Shown: positions 31,005-40,670 of the stretch, piece by piece | Numbering within the stretch: position 1 is the stretch's first letter | Layout of the letters: every line of letters starts with the position of its first letter | NCBI GenBank assembly: GCA_030867875.1 | Contig: JAOWCC010000553.1 | Location: 335,001 to 399,000, forward strand | Length of the DNA stretch: 64,000 bases | DNA from: Actinernus sp. WN-2022 | Lineage: Eukaryota > Cnidaria > Anthozoa > Actiniaria > Actinernidae | Reading direction: 5' to 3' | Notes under the pieces: model-generated | Seen by the model: the letters and a program-made list of their open reading frames with translations, nothing else | Told to the model about the DNA's origin: nothing | Database searches by the model: none | Made by a program: the position numbers and the translations under genes

Positions 31005-31295
31005 GTGATGTCGAACAACTCAAAGAATCCAAGTGATAACTGTAGAGTTTGTAAGTGCGATTTTAAAGTGAAATTTGGCAATTTGCTTCAGCCAGGAAAC
31101 ATGGATATATTCGGATACAACCCTTGCGCCCGGAAAATAAGAAATCTTGCAATTCTGTACTGGCTCATAAAGGGCTCAAATATAGGAAGTAAGACTCCCC
31201 AAAAGTCGAGAAACCCGAATTCCAAACGCTTGCTAGAAACTCCGGAAGGCAGCAGCCCCTGTCGAAAGACAGTTAGGAGCCGACAATTCGTGTGA
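31005..31295 (+). CDS. Small ORF with C-x2-C-x-C motif, unrecognised exon
   Basis: The open frame is 96 aa. It begins MMSNNSKNPSDNCRVCKCDF and has a basic KFGNLL segment, a further Cys in FGYNPCARKI, and an Arg/Lys/Ser-rich tail (KTPQKSRNPNSKRLLETPEG). Short N-terminal 'CR-x-C-x-C-x-F-K-x-K-F-G' segments occur, from memory, in invertebrate transposon-related proteins. This could be the first exon of another copy of the preceding gene's family, or part of the region left of the Polinton. No acceptor or donor is convincing. Confidence 0.3.
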   Translation: MMSNNSKNPSDNCRVCKCDFKVKFGNLLQPGNMDIFGYNPCARKIRNLAILYWLIKGSNIGSKTPQKSRNPNSKRLLETPEGSSPCRKTVRSRQFV

Positions 31296-31498
31296 ATTCT
31301 CCGGTTGTTTATATAGAGAAAGCTTCGCGAAAGTCTTTAACATTTGGTGTGGCAAGACTCCAAATAAACGCAAACGATAGCCTAGAGTCGTGCCGAAGGC
31401 TCATCCCGTAAAAGACAACTAAATCCTCGCTCGGATAGGAAATTGAGAGCCTAATTCAGCACTTCCTTGAAAGGGCAGAGAGTAGTATACAAAGTGGG

Positions 31499-31880
31499 GG
31501 TTCTGGCACACCTTTTTTGTGGGAGCCCCCACGAGCTCCAGGGATGGCCCTACCCCCCTGAACGCACTTTTTGTGGGAGCCCCAGGGATGGGCCCAACCC
31601 CCTGAAAATCTACCGGATTCTCGGCGGTTCTGGCACACTTTGTACGAAAATGGACAGCACCTAGTGGGCCGCGGACAGGAAAACGATACCACCACCTAGT
31701 GAGCCAGGCGACATCACCCGGGGTGGCGCTGGTTATGGTTACCCTTATGTGAGAATTCTTGCACCATTTCTTATGGCTATTCCGTGAAGAAAAAAGAATG
31801 AAATAAAAAAAGCAAAACTGGAAGCGGTTCTGGCGCGGCGACATACCAATTACTGTCTAGGGTCGGTTCTGGCACAGGGC
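31499..31880. repeat. Direct repeats around 'GGTTCTGGCACAC'
   Basis: GGTTCTGGCACA occurs at about 31498, 31624 and 31865, with a variant (GGTTCTGGCGCG) at about 31825. TTTTTGTGGGAGCCCC followed by CCAGGGATGG occurs twice within 31515-31605. The repeats sit just left of the first Polinton gene and might be remnants of its terminal region, but no inverted partner was found at the right side. Confidence 0.5.
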
Positions 31881-31936
31881 TGGTTCTTACACAGATACAT
31901 AATTGGTAATTTGAGAATTGCCTACGTATATGGTAT

Positions 31937-32254
31937 ATGTCGAATGCAAAGCATCCAATGATGGAGAAAGGTACTTGTAGCTGGTTGATACTCGGAAAGG
32001 AAACGAGGTGCGTAAGGGGGTGTTCGAAAATAACGAAGTTCTGTGCTCAGCATAATTTCCAAATAAGAGGTGGGAGCATCTCACCCACCCCCTGCGAGAA
32101 GTGTGGTCGAGGTTGCCGTACGAGTTACAGGCTTTGCGGAATGTGCGGGCGACCCAACCGTCAGCACTTCTATAACGAGAAAGATAAGAGTAAGACGAAG
32201 TTCCGGAGGGTGATGCGAGAACTAACTACGGTGATTCCAATTTGCGAGAACTAA
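31937..32254 (+). CDS. Small Cys-rich protein at the left of the Polinton
   Basis: The open frame is 105 aa, with Cys and His pairs that could bind zinc: WLILGKETRCVRGCSK, FCAQHN, PCEKCGRGCRTSY and RLCGMCGRPN. It lies 77 bp upstream of the polymerase on the same strand. A 29-bp tandem duplication (GCGAGAACTAACTACGGTGA..., 32216-32273) covers its end and probably supplied the present stop. I do not recognise the family. Small zinc-ribbon proteins are common in elements of this kind, so a regulatory role is possible but unproven. Confidence 0.45.
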   Translation: MSNAKHPMMEKGTCSWLILGKETRCVRGCSKITKFCAQHNFQIRGGSISPTPCEKCGRGCRTSYRLCGMCGRPNRQHFYNEKDKSKTKFRRVMRELTTVIPICEN

Positions 32255-32330
32255 CTACGGTGATTCCAATTTCCAGTTAGAGAAACACATGCGAAGATAT
32301 ATATCTGTGTGAACCACTAATTATATGTGA

Positions 32331-35300
32331 ATGGATGAGCAGGGCCTTACATTCGTACAAATGCCCTGGACCCTTGGGGACTATCTACGTGGATGGAAGA
32401 TGGATGTTCCAGATAGTAATTCTCTCGAGGCAGACCCGGCAGTCTTCCTCGCAGGTGTGCGGAGACAGACCGTTAGAAAGCTCGAGGAAGAGCTCCAAGA
32501 CCTCCATAGTATTAAGTTTCAGTTGGCTTTGAACATCACGCTCCGGCTTGACAAACCTGATGGGCCAGTGTACGAGATAGTTACGTTCCGGAGCTCGCAA
32601 ACCGTTTTAACCAACAGCGCTGAGATCCGGGGGCAATAGTAGAAGCACATGCGAAGATCCACAACAGCATTGAGAAGTGGGTTAGTCGTGGCTCGAACTG
32701 GGTTATAGATAGAGTTAACATTCTATGGTTGAACATTGCTCGATACCAACCACTCCGTGGAGGTTCGTATGTACCACTACCTACAGAAGTTGCATAGAAG
32801 AAAGCCGTGATCAATGTGAAAAACAACGACGACCGCTGTCTACGTTGGTCACTACGTGCAGCGCTGTTTCCAGTTGCGAAAAACCCACAGAGAACATCAA
32901 AGTACCGAGAAGACGATGGGTTGAACTTCGATGGGATAAGCTCACCAACACCAATCTCACAAATAACACGTGTGGAGAAGCAAAACAACATCTCTATTAA
33001 CGTGTATGGCTGGGATCCAAAAGAACAATGTTTGATTGTGCACCACATCTCAAAGGAGACCTTCTTGTCGCGCGTTAACCTCTTGCTTATAGAGTGCCCA
33101 AAGAGTGGCCGGCAACACTACTGCTGGATCAAGGACTTCAACCGCCTCGTATTCAGTCAGACAAAACATCGCGAGAGAAAACACTTCTGCGAGCGGTGTT
33201 TACATGGATACACCACCGAAACTCTTCTTGAGAAGCACACCCCAGAATGCAATGGTATCAATGATCGAGCTATTCGCATTGATATGCCTACCGAGGATAA
33301 CAACAAACTCTCCTTTCAGAATTCCCACAAACAGCTACCAGTTCCCTACATCATTTACGCTGACCTTGAGGCTTTGACCACTAAGATCGAAGGACCTGGG
33401 CAAGACCCTAAGAAAAGCAACACACAGAAGACAGAGGAGCACATTCCATGTGGATTCTCCTAGCGAGCCACCTGTACTCCATCGAGGTAAGGATACAATT
33501 GAGCGCTTTCTAAAATGCATACAAGAGGAGGAGGTGAAGATTAGATCCCAAGAGGTCAAACCACTACGTATGTCGTGGGAAAACTGGAGGGTTTTCAATT
33601 CAGCAGTTGATTGTCACATTTGTCAGAAGCCCTTGGGTAGCACCTCGGATCAAAGACGTCAACCTATTACTTGTAATTATACTTTTACTGTGAAATAAAT
33701 GAAGAACAGAACTCTTTGGTTTGTTAACTGATTAAATTTAGATCAGTAGAATAGAGATCACTGCCGAGATCACTGCCACATCATAGGAAAGTTTCGGGGT
33801 GCCGCACACAATGCCTGCAACCTCAAATTACGTATCTCCCCCATCATTCCAGTCGTATTCCACAACCTACGCGGATACGACTCCCACCTATTGATGCAAT
33901 CCATATCCAAGACAACAGGTAAGATCTCCTGCATCCCAAACAATATGGAGAAATACATTTCATTCTCACTTGGCAACCTCCGGTTCATTGATAGTGCGCA
34001 ATTCCTATTATCCTCTCTCAACAAGCTGGTGGCAAGTAAAGCCACAGACACTTTCCAGCAGACAATAAAACATGAACCCAACCAAAGCAAAAACAAGATG
34101 CTACTACGCAAAGGCGTTTACCCATACGAGTACATTGACGCTTGGGATAGGTTCGCAGAGGCTTCTCTTCCACCGAAGAGTGCATTCTATAGTAAGCTAT
34201 GCCTAGAAGATATATCCGATGAGGACTACGAACATGCACAGGAGGTTTGGAAGGTATTTGGTTGTGAGACATTGGGAGACTACCACGACTTGTATCTCCC
34301 AACTGACGTACTGCTTCGTGCAGATGTGGTTGAAGGCTTTCGTGCTACATGCATGCAAAACTACGGCTTAGACCCAGCTCACTACTATACGAGCCCTGGA
34401 CTCGCATGGGATGCATTGTTAAAGAAGACCGGCGTGGAGCTTGAGCTGCTTGTGGACTACGACATGCACCTCTTCGTTGAGAAAGGTCTACGTGGCGGGA
34501 TATCTATGGTGCTCCAGCGTTACGCTAAAGAAAATAACCCAAGAGTGCCTGATTTCAACCCTGAGAAGTCAAAGAGCTATATACTCTATCTTGACGCTAA
34601 CAACCTCTACGGCTGGGCCATGAGTCAATCTCTACCAACAGGAGGCTTTGATTGGTGCACACCCACTGAACAACAGGTTGTTAACCTAGCAAAAGATGCA
34701 GATAAAGGTTATATCCTTGAGGTTGACCTAGAGTATCCTCGAAAACTTCACAGCGCACATAACAGTTATCCTCTGGCGCCAGAGAGAATGCAAGTAGATA
34801 AAGCCTGGTTCTCAGAGTATCAAACCAAAATGTTCGAGAAGCTCTACAAGGGCAATGGATCTTTGAAAGTGGAGAAGCTAATACCTACCCTCCATGATAA
34901 AGAGCGATATGTGCTTCACTACCGCAACCTACAGCTATACCTCTCTCTAGGCATGCGTTTGAAAAAGATCCACAGAGCAATTCGCTTTGATCAAAGCCCA
35001 TGGATGGAGCCATACATCCGAATGAACACGGAGCTACGAAAACAGGCAAAGAGCACATTCGAGCAAGTCCTTTACAAGTTAATGAACAACTCCGTCTTCG
35101 GTAAGACGATGGAGAACCTACGTAAGCGTATAGACGTTCAGCTGGTGCGGTCTTCAGAGGAAATCAGACTACAGCGTCTCTTAAATAAACCTAGCTATGC
35201 TCACTCCACGATCTTTGACGATGACCTAGCTGCCGTACACAACTACAAAAGCAGACTACTACTGAACCGCCCGACATACGTTGGGATGTCGATCCTAGAC

Positions 35301-35888
35301 CTCTCAAAGCATTTGATGTATGATTTCTACTATAACGAGCTCCAGCAACAATATGGGCAACGTTGTAAGCTACTCTACACAGACACTGACAGTCTCCTAC
35401 TACACATCGAAACGGAAGATATATATGTAGATATCGGTGCCCACGCACATCTTTACGATACGAGTAACTAGAGCAAGGACCACCCGTTGTATAACGTCGA
35501 CAACAAGAAAGTCCTCGGCAAAATGAAAGACGAATGCGAAGGTACTCCCATTGTGGACTACGTTGGACTACGGTCAAAACTCTACTCAATCTTGAAAGCA
35601 GATGGTACGGAGATCCGGAAAGCAAAGGGAACGCGCAGGCCTGTTGTGAAACACCGCATCCGTCATAGGCAATACAAAGAGTGCCTGCTGGATAAAAAAG
35701 TGTTTCACCATGGGATGGATATGCTTCGAAGTGAAGGGCATAGAATGTATGGTATTCATATGAATAAGGTCTCTCTCTCGCCATTCGACTCCAAGCGATG
35801 GATTGCAGAAAATGGGGTGGATACATTTGCATATGGGTACAAAGATGAGGTAAACTTCGATGATCTCATTGATGAGCTACTAGCCTAA
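32331..35888 (+). pseudogene. Protein-primed DNA polymerase B of the Polinton, broken
   Basis: Pieces lie in order on one strand: 32331-32639 (N-terminal region), 32640-33463 in another frame with an in-frame stop near 32803, 33450-33690, then about 33760-35471 and 35472-35888, the last two separated only by TAG 35469-35471. Recognisable motifs: exonuclease I YADLEAL (about 33358), Cys/His cluster HFCERCLHGY, an RDHCHITGKFRGAAH element, exonuclease II HNLRGYDSHLL, polymerase motif A LDANNLYGW (about 34588-34617), motif B YKLMNNSVFGK (about 35078) and motif C YTDTDS (about 35375). About 100 bp of unrelated sequence separates the third and fourth pieces. The layout matches polymerases that replicate linear DNA from a terminal protein. 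At least three frame or sequence breaks and two stops rule out function. Described only; no repaired form is given. Confidence 0.85.
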
Positions 35889-36944
35889 GACACCATCTCG
35901 CCTCTTCGCGAACGAAACCACGCAGCGGTACAGCAGTCGAGACGACAGCCGCCAAATAGTAAAGGACTGGTTCGTTAGGCTTGATAGCAACACGCCCTGG
36001 CTGGTATATATCTAAAGACCATATAGGATCAGTTGCACGCCGGCGTCCACCTTCCAGTTCACCAGGTGCATATAGATATCGAACACCAACGTCGAATGGA
36101 AGCCTTTTCTCTTTGAGACCAACTAAGCGCCCATAGTGTGCAGGTTCTGCCGGCTTCGATTCGATTGATTGTCCCAGCGATGCAATTGCTATGGTTGGCT
36201 GTTTTCCTGTCAAACGCGTAACTTCATTGTTCAAAGCTTTGACGACCTCAGGTAAACGAGCTACCCACTCAACTGACCTATCATCCCTTCCTTGTGAAGC
36301 AAGCACCATTTCCTGAGCATACTGGTGTCCGAATAGCCTCTCAGACAGCGTACGATTAAAACGCTCAACAATTGCTTGATCCCGGTGAATGTCCACACGT
36401 CCACGCCTTACAGAAACGTTATGCTTGGCCAGCAGTGGAGAAACGGCACCCATGAACTCACGTCCAGGATCAACCTGAAGCAGCTTTGGCCATGTCAGTG
36501 GACTTCGCTTGTAGATTCGCTCAAAAGCCGCAGCAACTTCTTTAGCTTCTTTAGTGGCTAATGGCTCGGCTTCTTTGTATCTGGATGCTACGTCAACGAT
36601 TGTAAGTGCATACTTATATAGCTTCCGTCCACGTCCAGAGCGATCATGCGGAAGAAAGAGCAGATCGGCTTGGTGAACCTCGTTTGGCGTAGAGACATTA
36701 AATTTAGGTTGTGGAACATATTGAGGAGCTGGTAAATATATCTGCCATATAGCTTGTTTTTCCTGCCACATCCTTGCCACATCCTAGCCACATCTTCGGA
36801 GATGCCAGTTGCAGTGGCAAGATGTTTAATCGCAGCGAGTCCTTTCCAATAGCCTTGAGGACTATAGTAAGTATTCGCGAATACCTTCACCTGTTCGTCC
36901 CGAACTAGCCGAATCGACGGTTTCGGTTCCTTTGGAACAGCCAT
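35866..36944 (-). pseudogene. Retroviral-like integrase of the Polinton, one frameshift
   Basis: The N terminus begins at MAVPKEPKPSIRLV (36944). After about 55 codons the frame changes at a tandem run of GATGTGGCTAG / GATGTGGCAAG units (about 36762-36795), and the main ORF continues to 35866 as a 304-aa frame. The integrase core is clear: HQADLLFLP (first Asp), VDPGREFMG (second Asp) and RDQAIVERFNRTL (Glu), with about 34 residues between the last two. A C-terminal region with VGVRYLYAPG and a WSLDIYQPGRVAI segment may be the SH3- or chromo-like tail. It would insert the element into chromosomes. It overlaps the polymerase 3' end by about 23 bp, tail to tail. Repeat slippage is the likely cause of the frameshift. 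Confidence 0.8.
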
Positions 36945-37025
36945 GGTCTCGAAATGAGCCTGCTATATGACATATCCCATCAAACTTCAACAAGCGAAAA
37001 ATAGGTCGTTTTTTTAAATTTATTT

Positions 37026-37424
37026 CTATAGCGATCGGCTGGCAACGTATACTAGCGCAAGCACCCCACCACCTACTGCCGCCAATTCGGCAACCAATTC
37101 GGCATTTTTCTGTGAACTTGATGACCGATAGTAATCGGGGAAACGAGGCTCCTTCATATCCTGCAGACTTATATGGTCTAGCCCTACTTGGGCTCTATTG
37201 AATAGGATTCGAGCTCGAGTCAAATTGGATAGATCTTCGTGGGAGAGACGCTGCATACGTTTCTGCTCTTGGACCCAGTCAGCCAATATTTTGCGGCTCT
37301 CCTGGAAAGTAGCCCAATCAGCTTGATATTTCTCAAGGGCTCTATCATGTCTTTCAGCCTCTATAGCCACCAAGTCTGGAACACTCATCGTTACTATATG
37401 GTGTATCCCACCAAACTTCAACAC
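37026..37424 (-). CDS. Coiled-coil protein with C-terminal hydrophobic tail, copy 1 (Polinton)
   Basis: The open frame is 132 aa, intact. The probable start is the internal MSVPDLVAIE rather than the first Met, because the paralogue aligns from there. A charged helical region (ERHDRALEKYQADW...ILADWVQEQKR) is followed by MKEPRFPDYYRSSS and a hydrophobic C terminus, LAAVGGGVLALVYVASRSL, likely a membrane anchor. A second copy lies at 37562-38806. A tail-anchored coiled coil among Polinton genes suggests a virion-membrane or scaffold component; that is inference. Confidence 0.6.
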   Translation of the reverse strand: MLKFGGIHHIVTMSVPDLVAIEAERHDRALEKYQADWATFQESRKILADWVQEQKRMQRLSHEDLSNLTRARILFNRAQVGLDHISLQDMKEPRFPDYYRSSSSQKNAELVAELAAVGGGVLALVYVASRSL

Positions 37425-37561
37425 GCAGACAAAAAGATTACTAGATGGGCGTATTATAGTCTAGTAATTACCTAGTAATTAACGTAATTACCTAGGTACT
37501 CATCTAGTAATTAACGTAATTACCTAGTAATCTTTTTTTGTTTTCTTCTTCTAAGAAAACG

Positions 37562-38806
37562 CTATAGCAATTTGCTGGCAACGTATCCTAGTGCGACCAC
37601 CCCACCACCTACGGCCGCCAATTCGGCATTTTCTTTCGAACTTGATGGGCGATAGTAAGCAGAGATGTGGGGTTCTTTAATAATAATAATAATAATAAGT
37701 CTTTATTAACAAATACTAGCAACAGACGTGCGAGTTTACAAATATGCTAAAAATAGTTTTAAAAAGTATATAAATTCTAATAATTAAATATAATAATAAT
37801 AAAGAGAAAAATGTACAGTCTAAAGAAATGATTTAAAATGTTTTAGAAATATTTTGCGTATCCACTACAGAAATGAACATGATAAAATTAAATAAAGTTA
37901 AAAAGGCATCTATTAATGTAAGTTCGTTTAAAACGTTCAGTACGGACACGAGGTAAAATAAAATTATGGCCACGGTCGCGTAACTGTCTTGTTCTCTTTT
38001 GCGGAAGTAGATCGTAAAGGGGGTGATTAGGATTTAGAATAATTTTCTTCCAAAGTTTAAAGTCCCTTTCTCTAATGATGTCAGTAATTGGTACATATTT
38101 TGTTGTATAGCCAAATCTAATGGCTCTTCTACAAAATTTGTCGATACGACTTAGGTATTTATCCTCATAGGCGCAGGCCCATACCTCAATAGCATACTTA
38201 AATAAAGACATAATTAAACTTTCAAATAAAGTAGTAAGTTCTTGTGAAGAATAGCCATAGAACTTACATACCCTTATAATATATAGGCGACAACTAGCTT
38301 TGTGTAGCAGATTGTCTATATGTAAATCCCAATTACAAGGATCTTCATTAAAAGTAACGCCAAGTAATTTAAACGAGGTTTTTCTCTCTATTGTAGGTAC
38401 TGGATCCGGTAGAGGCTTACATTTCTTGCCCCTAACTACCATCTCCCATGTTTTACTGATGTTTAATGTCATGAGATTATTTTGATTATTTCATAGCCTC
38501 TAGCTCTGCATGGATTTTCCTATGCAACGAGAGTTTTCGAAGCGCATCGGCTCTATCAGCAACTGAATCGTGTTGCTGCCTTTCTCTCCCATGGTACCAG
38601 ATGGCTAGTTTTTCTAGTCGTATTTCGCGCTGTTCTTCGAAGGCAGTCCTATCAGCATAAAATTTCTCAAGGGCTCTATCGTGTCTTTCAGTCTCTACAT
38701 CGAACGCATCTGGCCCACTAGCTGCTTTCTCGATGTATTTGGCGTCGTAGCTTATGCCAGTACCGAATAAAGCAAACAAGAATGCTGCAGCTATTATCGA
38801 TGCCAT
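37562..38806 (-). pseudogene. Coiled-coil/tail-anchored protein, copy 2, interrupted by a LINE
   Basis: The N-terminal piece (38806 down to 38489) begins MASIIAAAFLFALFGTGIS, a hydrophobic segment absent from copy 1, then ETERHDRALEKFYADR as in copy 1. The C-terminal piece (37678 down to 37562) carries the KEP...YYR segment and the Gly/Ala-rich hydrophobic tail. Between them lies a LINE fragment. The break falls exactly where copy 1 has Met-Lys-Glu-Pro, and a three-base match (TTT on the plus strand) is present on both sides, so the LINE landed in an otherwise colinear gene. Its start is 8 bp from the end of the next gene. Confidence 0.75.
37679..38488 (-). mobile_element. 5'-truncated LINE (CR1/L2-like), RT C-terminal region, (TTA)n tail
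   Basis: Minus-strand ORF 38472-37888 (194 aa) is the C-terminal end of a LINE reverse-transcriptase protein: SFKLLGVTFNEDPCNWDLHI is followed by a helical region with SLFKYAIEVWACAYEDKYLS and CRRAIRFGYTT, the usual 'KLLGV.F......W..HI' then 'YA..VW' pattern. The catalytic YxDD lies upstream and is missing, so the copy is 5'-truncated. The 3' end on the minus strand is a (TTA)n run, typical of CR1/L2-type elements. It interrupts a Polinton gene and so is younger than the Polinton insertion. Confidence 0.8.
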
Positions 38807-38814
38807 GTCCGTCT

Positions 38815-39020
38815 CTACGAAGTAGCCGGTATAACCTTTCGATCCTCGAGGTATTGCTTAGCGACAAGGCTACCAGCCAACACAGCTGTCCACTTTACGT
38901 AGTTCAAAATGCTCGATGAAGGATCGCCAGTTATGGGCTCTTTGATGACTTTTTGCCTGCTGCAAGTCCAGTCAATATGGCAGCGTCTGATAATGTTTTC
39001 ATAAGTTTGTTCTCAACCAT
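38815..39020 (-). pseudogene. Small membrane protein of the Polinton, frameshifted in an A run
   Basis: From ATG at 39018-39020 the frame reads MVENKLMKTLSDAAILTGLA and stops early. One base shift in the run GGCAAAAAGTC restores a second part, EPITGDPSSSILNYVKWTAV then LAGSLVAKQYLED, ending at 38815. The whole would be about 68 aa with one hydrophobic helix. It sits directly before the MASIIAAAF gene. Tiny single-helix proteins are frequent in Polinton-type elements. The shift in a homopolymer could also be a sequencing error. Confidence 0.5.
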
Positions 39021-39062
39021 TGTGCATCATCGATATGAAAATATGAGATATGGCTTCAAATG

Positions 39063-39479
39063 CTATATCATACCTTTAGTTTTAAGGGTGCTACCTTTGG
39101 TGGTGGCCTCTGCATTCGTCCCGATTGCTGTAGCGCTCGTTTCGACTTGTCGTCCCGCCGCCCACGACAAACAACAGTTATTGAGCCTATCCTGGCGCAG
39201 TTGCATGTAACGCATATACTGATAGTACAAACCTACCAGTGCTATGCTTACTCCAACTGCGGTGAGTGTGGTATTGGTCGACATGTTGTTGGCTATCCAG
39301 CTTGGCTTGTCGTCCTCTTTTTTGTCTACCGGCTTGTCGTCCTCTTTTTTGTCTACCGGCTTCCTGGCGAGGGCGTCTTTAGTTAGTTTTCTTCTTTCCG
39401 CTATGGCTTTACCGGCAGCAACGCGCTTTGGATTTTTTTTCTTTTTTAGGCGTAGTTGGTTCTTTTGTGATGAGGTCAT
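39063..39479 (-). CDS. Basic protein with one hydrophobic helix (Polinton)
   Basis: The open frame is 138 aa, intact. Its N terminus is very basic (MTSSQKNQLRLKKKKNPKRV), followed by a tandem KPVDKKEDD repeat, a hydrophobic segment (TLTAVGVSIALVGLYYQYM) and a polar tail. The start codon overlaps the stop of the upstream PxxP-repeat gene by a few bases, which suggests tightly packed co-oriented genes. A basic N terminus plus a membrane helix would suit a DNA-binding core protein that contacts a virion membrane; that is inference, and no homologue is recognised. Confidence 0.55.
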   Translation of the reverse strand: MTSSQKNQLRLKKKKNPKRVAAGKAIAERRKLTKDALARKPVDKKEDDKPVDKKEDDKPSWIANNMSTNTTLTAVGVSIALVGLYYQYMRYMQLRQDRLNNCCLSWAAGRQVETSATAIGTNAEATTKGSTLKTKGMI

Positions 39480-39928
39480 TTGGAGATTCTTCCATCTTGC
39501 TGTATGTTGGCAAGTGACATAGCTTCAATTGTAGGGTCGCTACTAGATGGAGTAACTATCGAACTAGGTGGAGTAATTACCGAACTAGGTGGCGTAATTA
39601 CCGAACTAGGTGGCGTAATTACTGAACTAGATGGAGTAATTACTGAACTAGGTGGAGTAATTACTGAACTAGGTGGAGTAATTACTGACCTAAATTTAGC
39701 AAGTCCTAGTTCACCCCTACTTTTGCGCCTACATCGTTCTGAGTCGTCCCACCCAAGGTTGTACTGCCGTGCTGATTCGACCAACCTACACTCGCGATGA
39801 TTACATTGTGCTGGTTCGTCCCACCTACATTTGCGGCGTGGAGTAATTACTGGGGTGGGTGGAGTAGTTACTGGAATTACTGGGGCGGGTGGAGTAGTTA
39901 CTGGAATGGATGAAGTAAATGCTGCCAT
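39476..39928 (-). CDS. VITPPSS-repeat protein (Polinton)
   Basis: The open frame is 150 aa. The N terminus has PVTTPPAPVIPVTTPP, then a Cys-containing segment (RRKCRWDEPAQCNHRECRL), then about eight copies of a seven-residue V-I-T-P-P-S-S unit encoded by a 21-bp direct repeat (about 39555-39690), and a short tail ending SLANIQQDGRISK. Pro/Thr/Ser repeats of this kind are extended and disordered, as in fibre shafts or mucin-like linkers. The tail NIQQD recurs at the end of the ORF at 40103, so the two genes share a duplicated 3' end. The function is unknown. Confidence 0.55.
   Translation of the reverse strand: MAAFTSSIPVTTPPAPVIPVTTPPTPVITPRRKCRWDEPAQCNHRECRLVESARQYNLGWDDSERCRRKSRGELGLAKFRSVITPPSSVITPPSSVITPSSSVITPPSSVITPPSSVITPPSSIVTPSSSDPTIEAMSLANIQQDGRISK
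39555..39690. repeat. 21-bp tandem repeat (encodes VITPPSS on minus)
   Basis: GGTGGAGTAATTACTGAACTA-type units repeat about six to seven times with A/G and C/T variants. The open frame on the opposite strand over the same repeats is a shadow. Confidence 0.9.
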
Positions 39929-40122
39929 AGTGCGTCGTTTATCGTGCCAGTCATCGAATAAGCGCCGTCCTTGGTGAGGTAGGTCATATATGACAACCTA
40001 CCATTGCTACGGTTAGTCCGACTGCGGTTATTGTCGCTTAATGTTTCCAACTTTTCTTCTACTTGCGATAAGTCATGAATGGCAGATCTCTTTTCTACGT
40101 TTTCATTCTGACGCGCCAACAT
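39898..40122 (-). CDS. Short coiled-coil ORF of the Polinton
   Basis: The frame from the likely start MLARQNENVEKRSAIHDLSQ (40122) runs to 39898, with a charged helix (VEEKLETLSDNNRSRTNRSN). It overlaps its neighbours at both ends by about 20-30 bases. An earlier in-frame Met at 40176 would overlap the upstream gene far more and is less likely. No family is recognised. Confidence 0.4.
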   Translation of the reverse strand: MLARQNENVEKRSAIHDLSQVEEKLETLSDNNRSRTNRSNGRLSYMTYLTKDGAYSMTGTINDALWQHLLHPFQ

Positions 40123-40656
40123 CTTGCTGTATGTTGATAGTTGGTGTGTCTTCAATTGCTTTATCAGAAGAGGCAACTTCTATGTGGTTGGCTACATGAA
40201 ACATAGAACTAGCTAGGGCCACGAAGCGACCTGATGTAAGAGCCAACGAGCCAGCCCAAGAAGAGATCTCATTGCGGACTAGGCGATCTTCTTGTAAGTC
40301 CTTTAGTAGTGCTTGTTTGGAATCTATGGGTAATAAGTACGCAACTACGCTAGTAGCTAGGGTCATCATACTATTGACGAAACAGGCTGTTATTTGTTGA
40401 GCTGCAACGGCCTGGTACCTTCTATGTAGTCGTTCAACGTCTTTCTCAGATAGTCTATGGATATCTCCTAGAGAGTACGATTTCCCAAGGTAGTCCTTTG
40501 TTGTACCAGTGGCAGCTAAAATCGCAAGTGCTTCCCGATGGTCAGCCGATGTTTCCGCGGCAGCGGTTGCAGAGCAACATGCACTATCTGTTTTGCTTTC
40601 TTCAGAGGACTCACCTAGTATATAGTCTAGTATATCGTCGGATCCTTCATTCTTAA
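40103..40656 (-). CDS. Polinton protein with hydrophobic middle, start codon not evident
   Basis: Open from a stop near 40675 to 40103. The acidic N-terminal part reads DDILDYILGESSEESK, then a Cys/Ala/Thr stretch, SLGDIHRLSEKDVERLHRRY, and a hydrophobic helix (ACFVNSMMTLATSVVAYLL), ending with TINIQQDVGASE. No ATG precedes the acidic part in frame; the first Met is internal (40369). So either the start was mutated, or a frameshift separates the start (MVKKLRMKD lies in the next frame). It lies between the ATPase and the NIQQD-sharing genes. The function is unknown. Confidence 0.45.
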
Positions 40657-40670
40657 TTTTTTCACCATTC

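Noticed and set aside
31419..31844. 141-aa minus-strand ORF with Gly/Trp/Pro repeats
   Set aside because: Covers direct repeats around GGTTCTGGCACAC; likely an artefact of repeat sequence, with no domain.
32581..33048. 155-aa minus-strand ORF over the polymerase N-terminal region
   Set aside because: Antisense of sequence with clear polymerase-family motifs on the plus strand; no motif of its own.
35191..35832. 213-aa minus-strand ORF
   Set aside because: Antisense of polymerase motif C and the C-terminal region.
39480..39800. Plus-strand ORF of repeated ELGGVIT units
   Set aside because: Shadow of the minus-strand VITPPSS repeat gene, which fits the orientation and overlaps of its neighbours.
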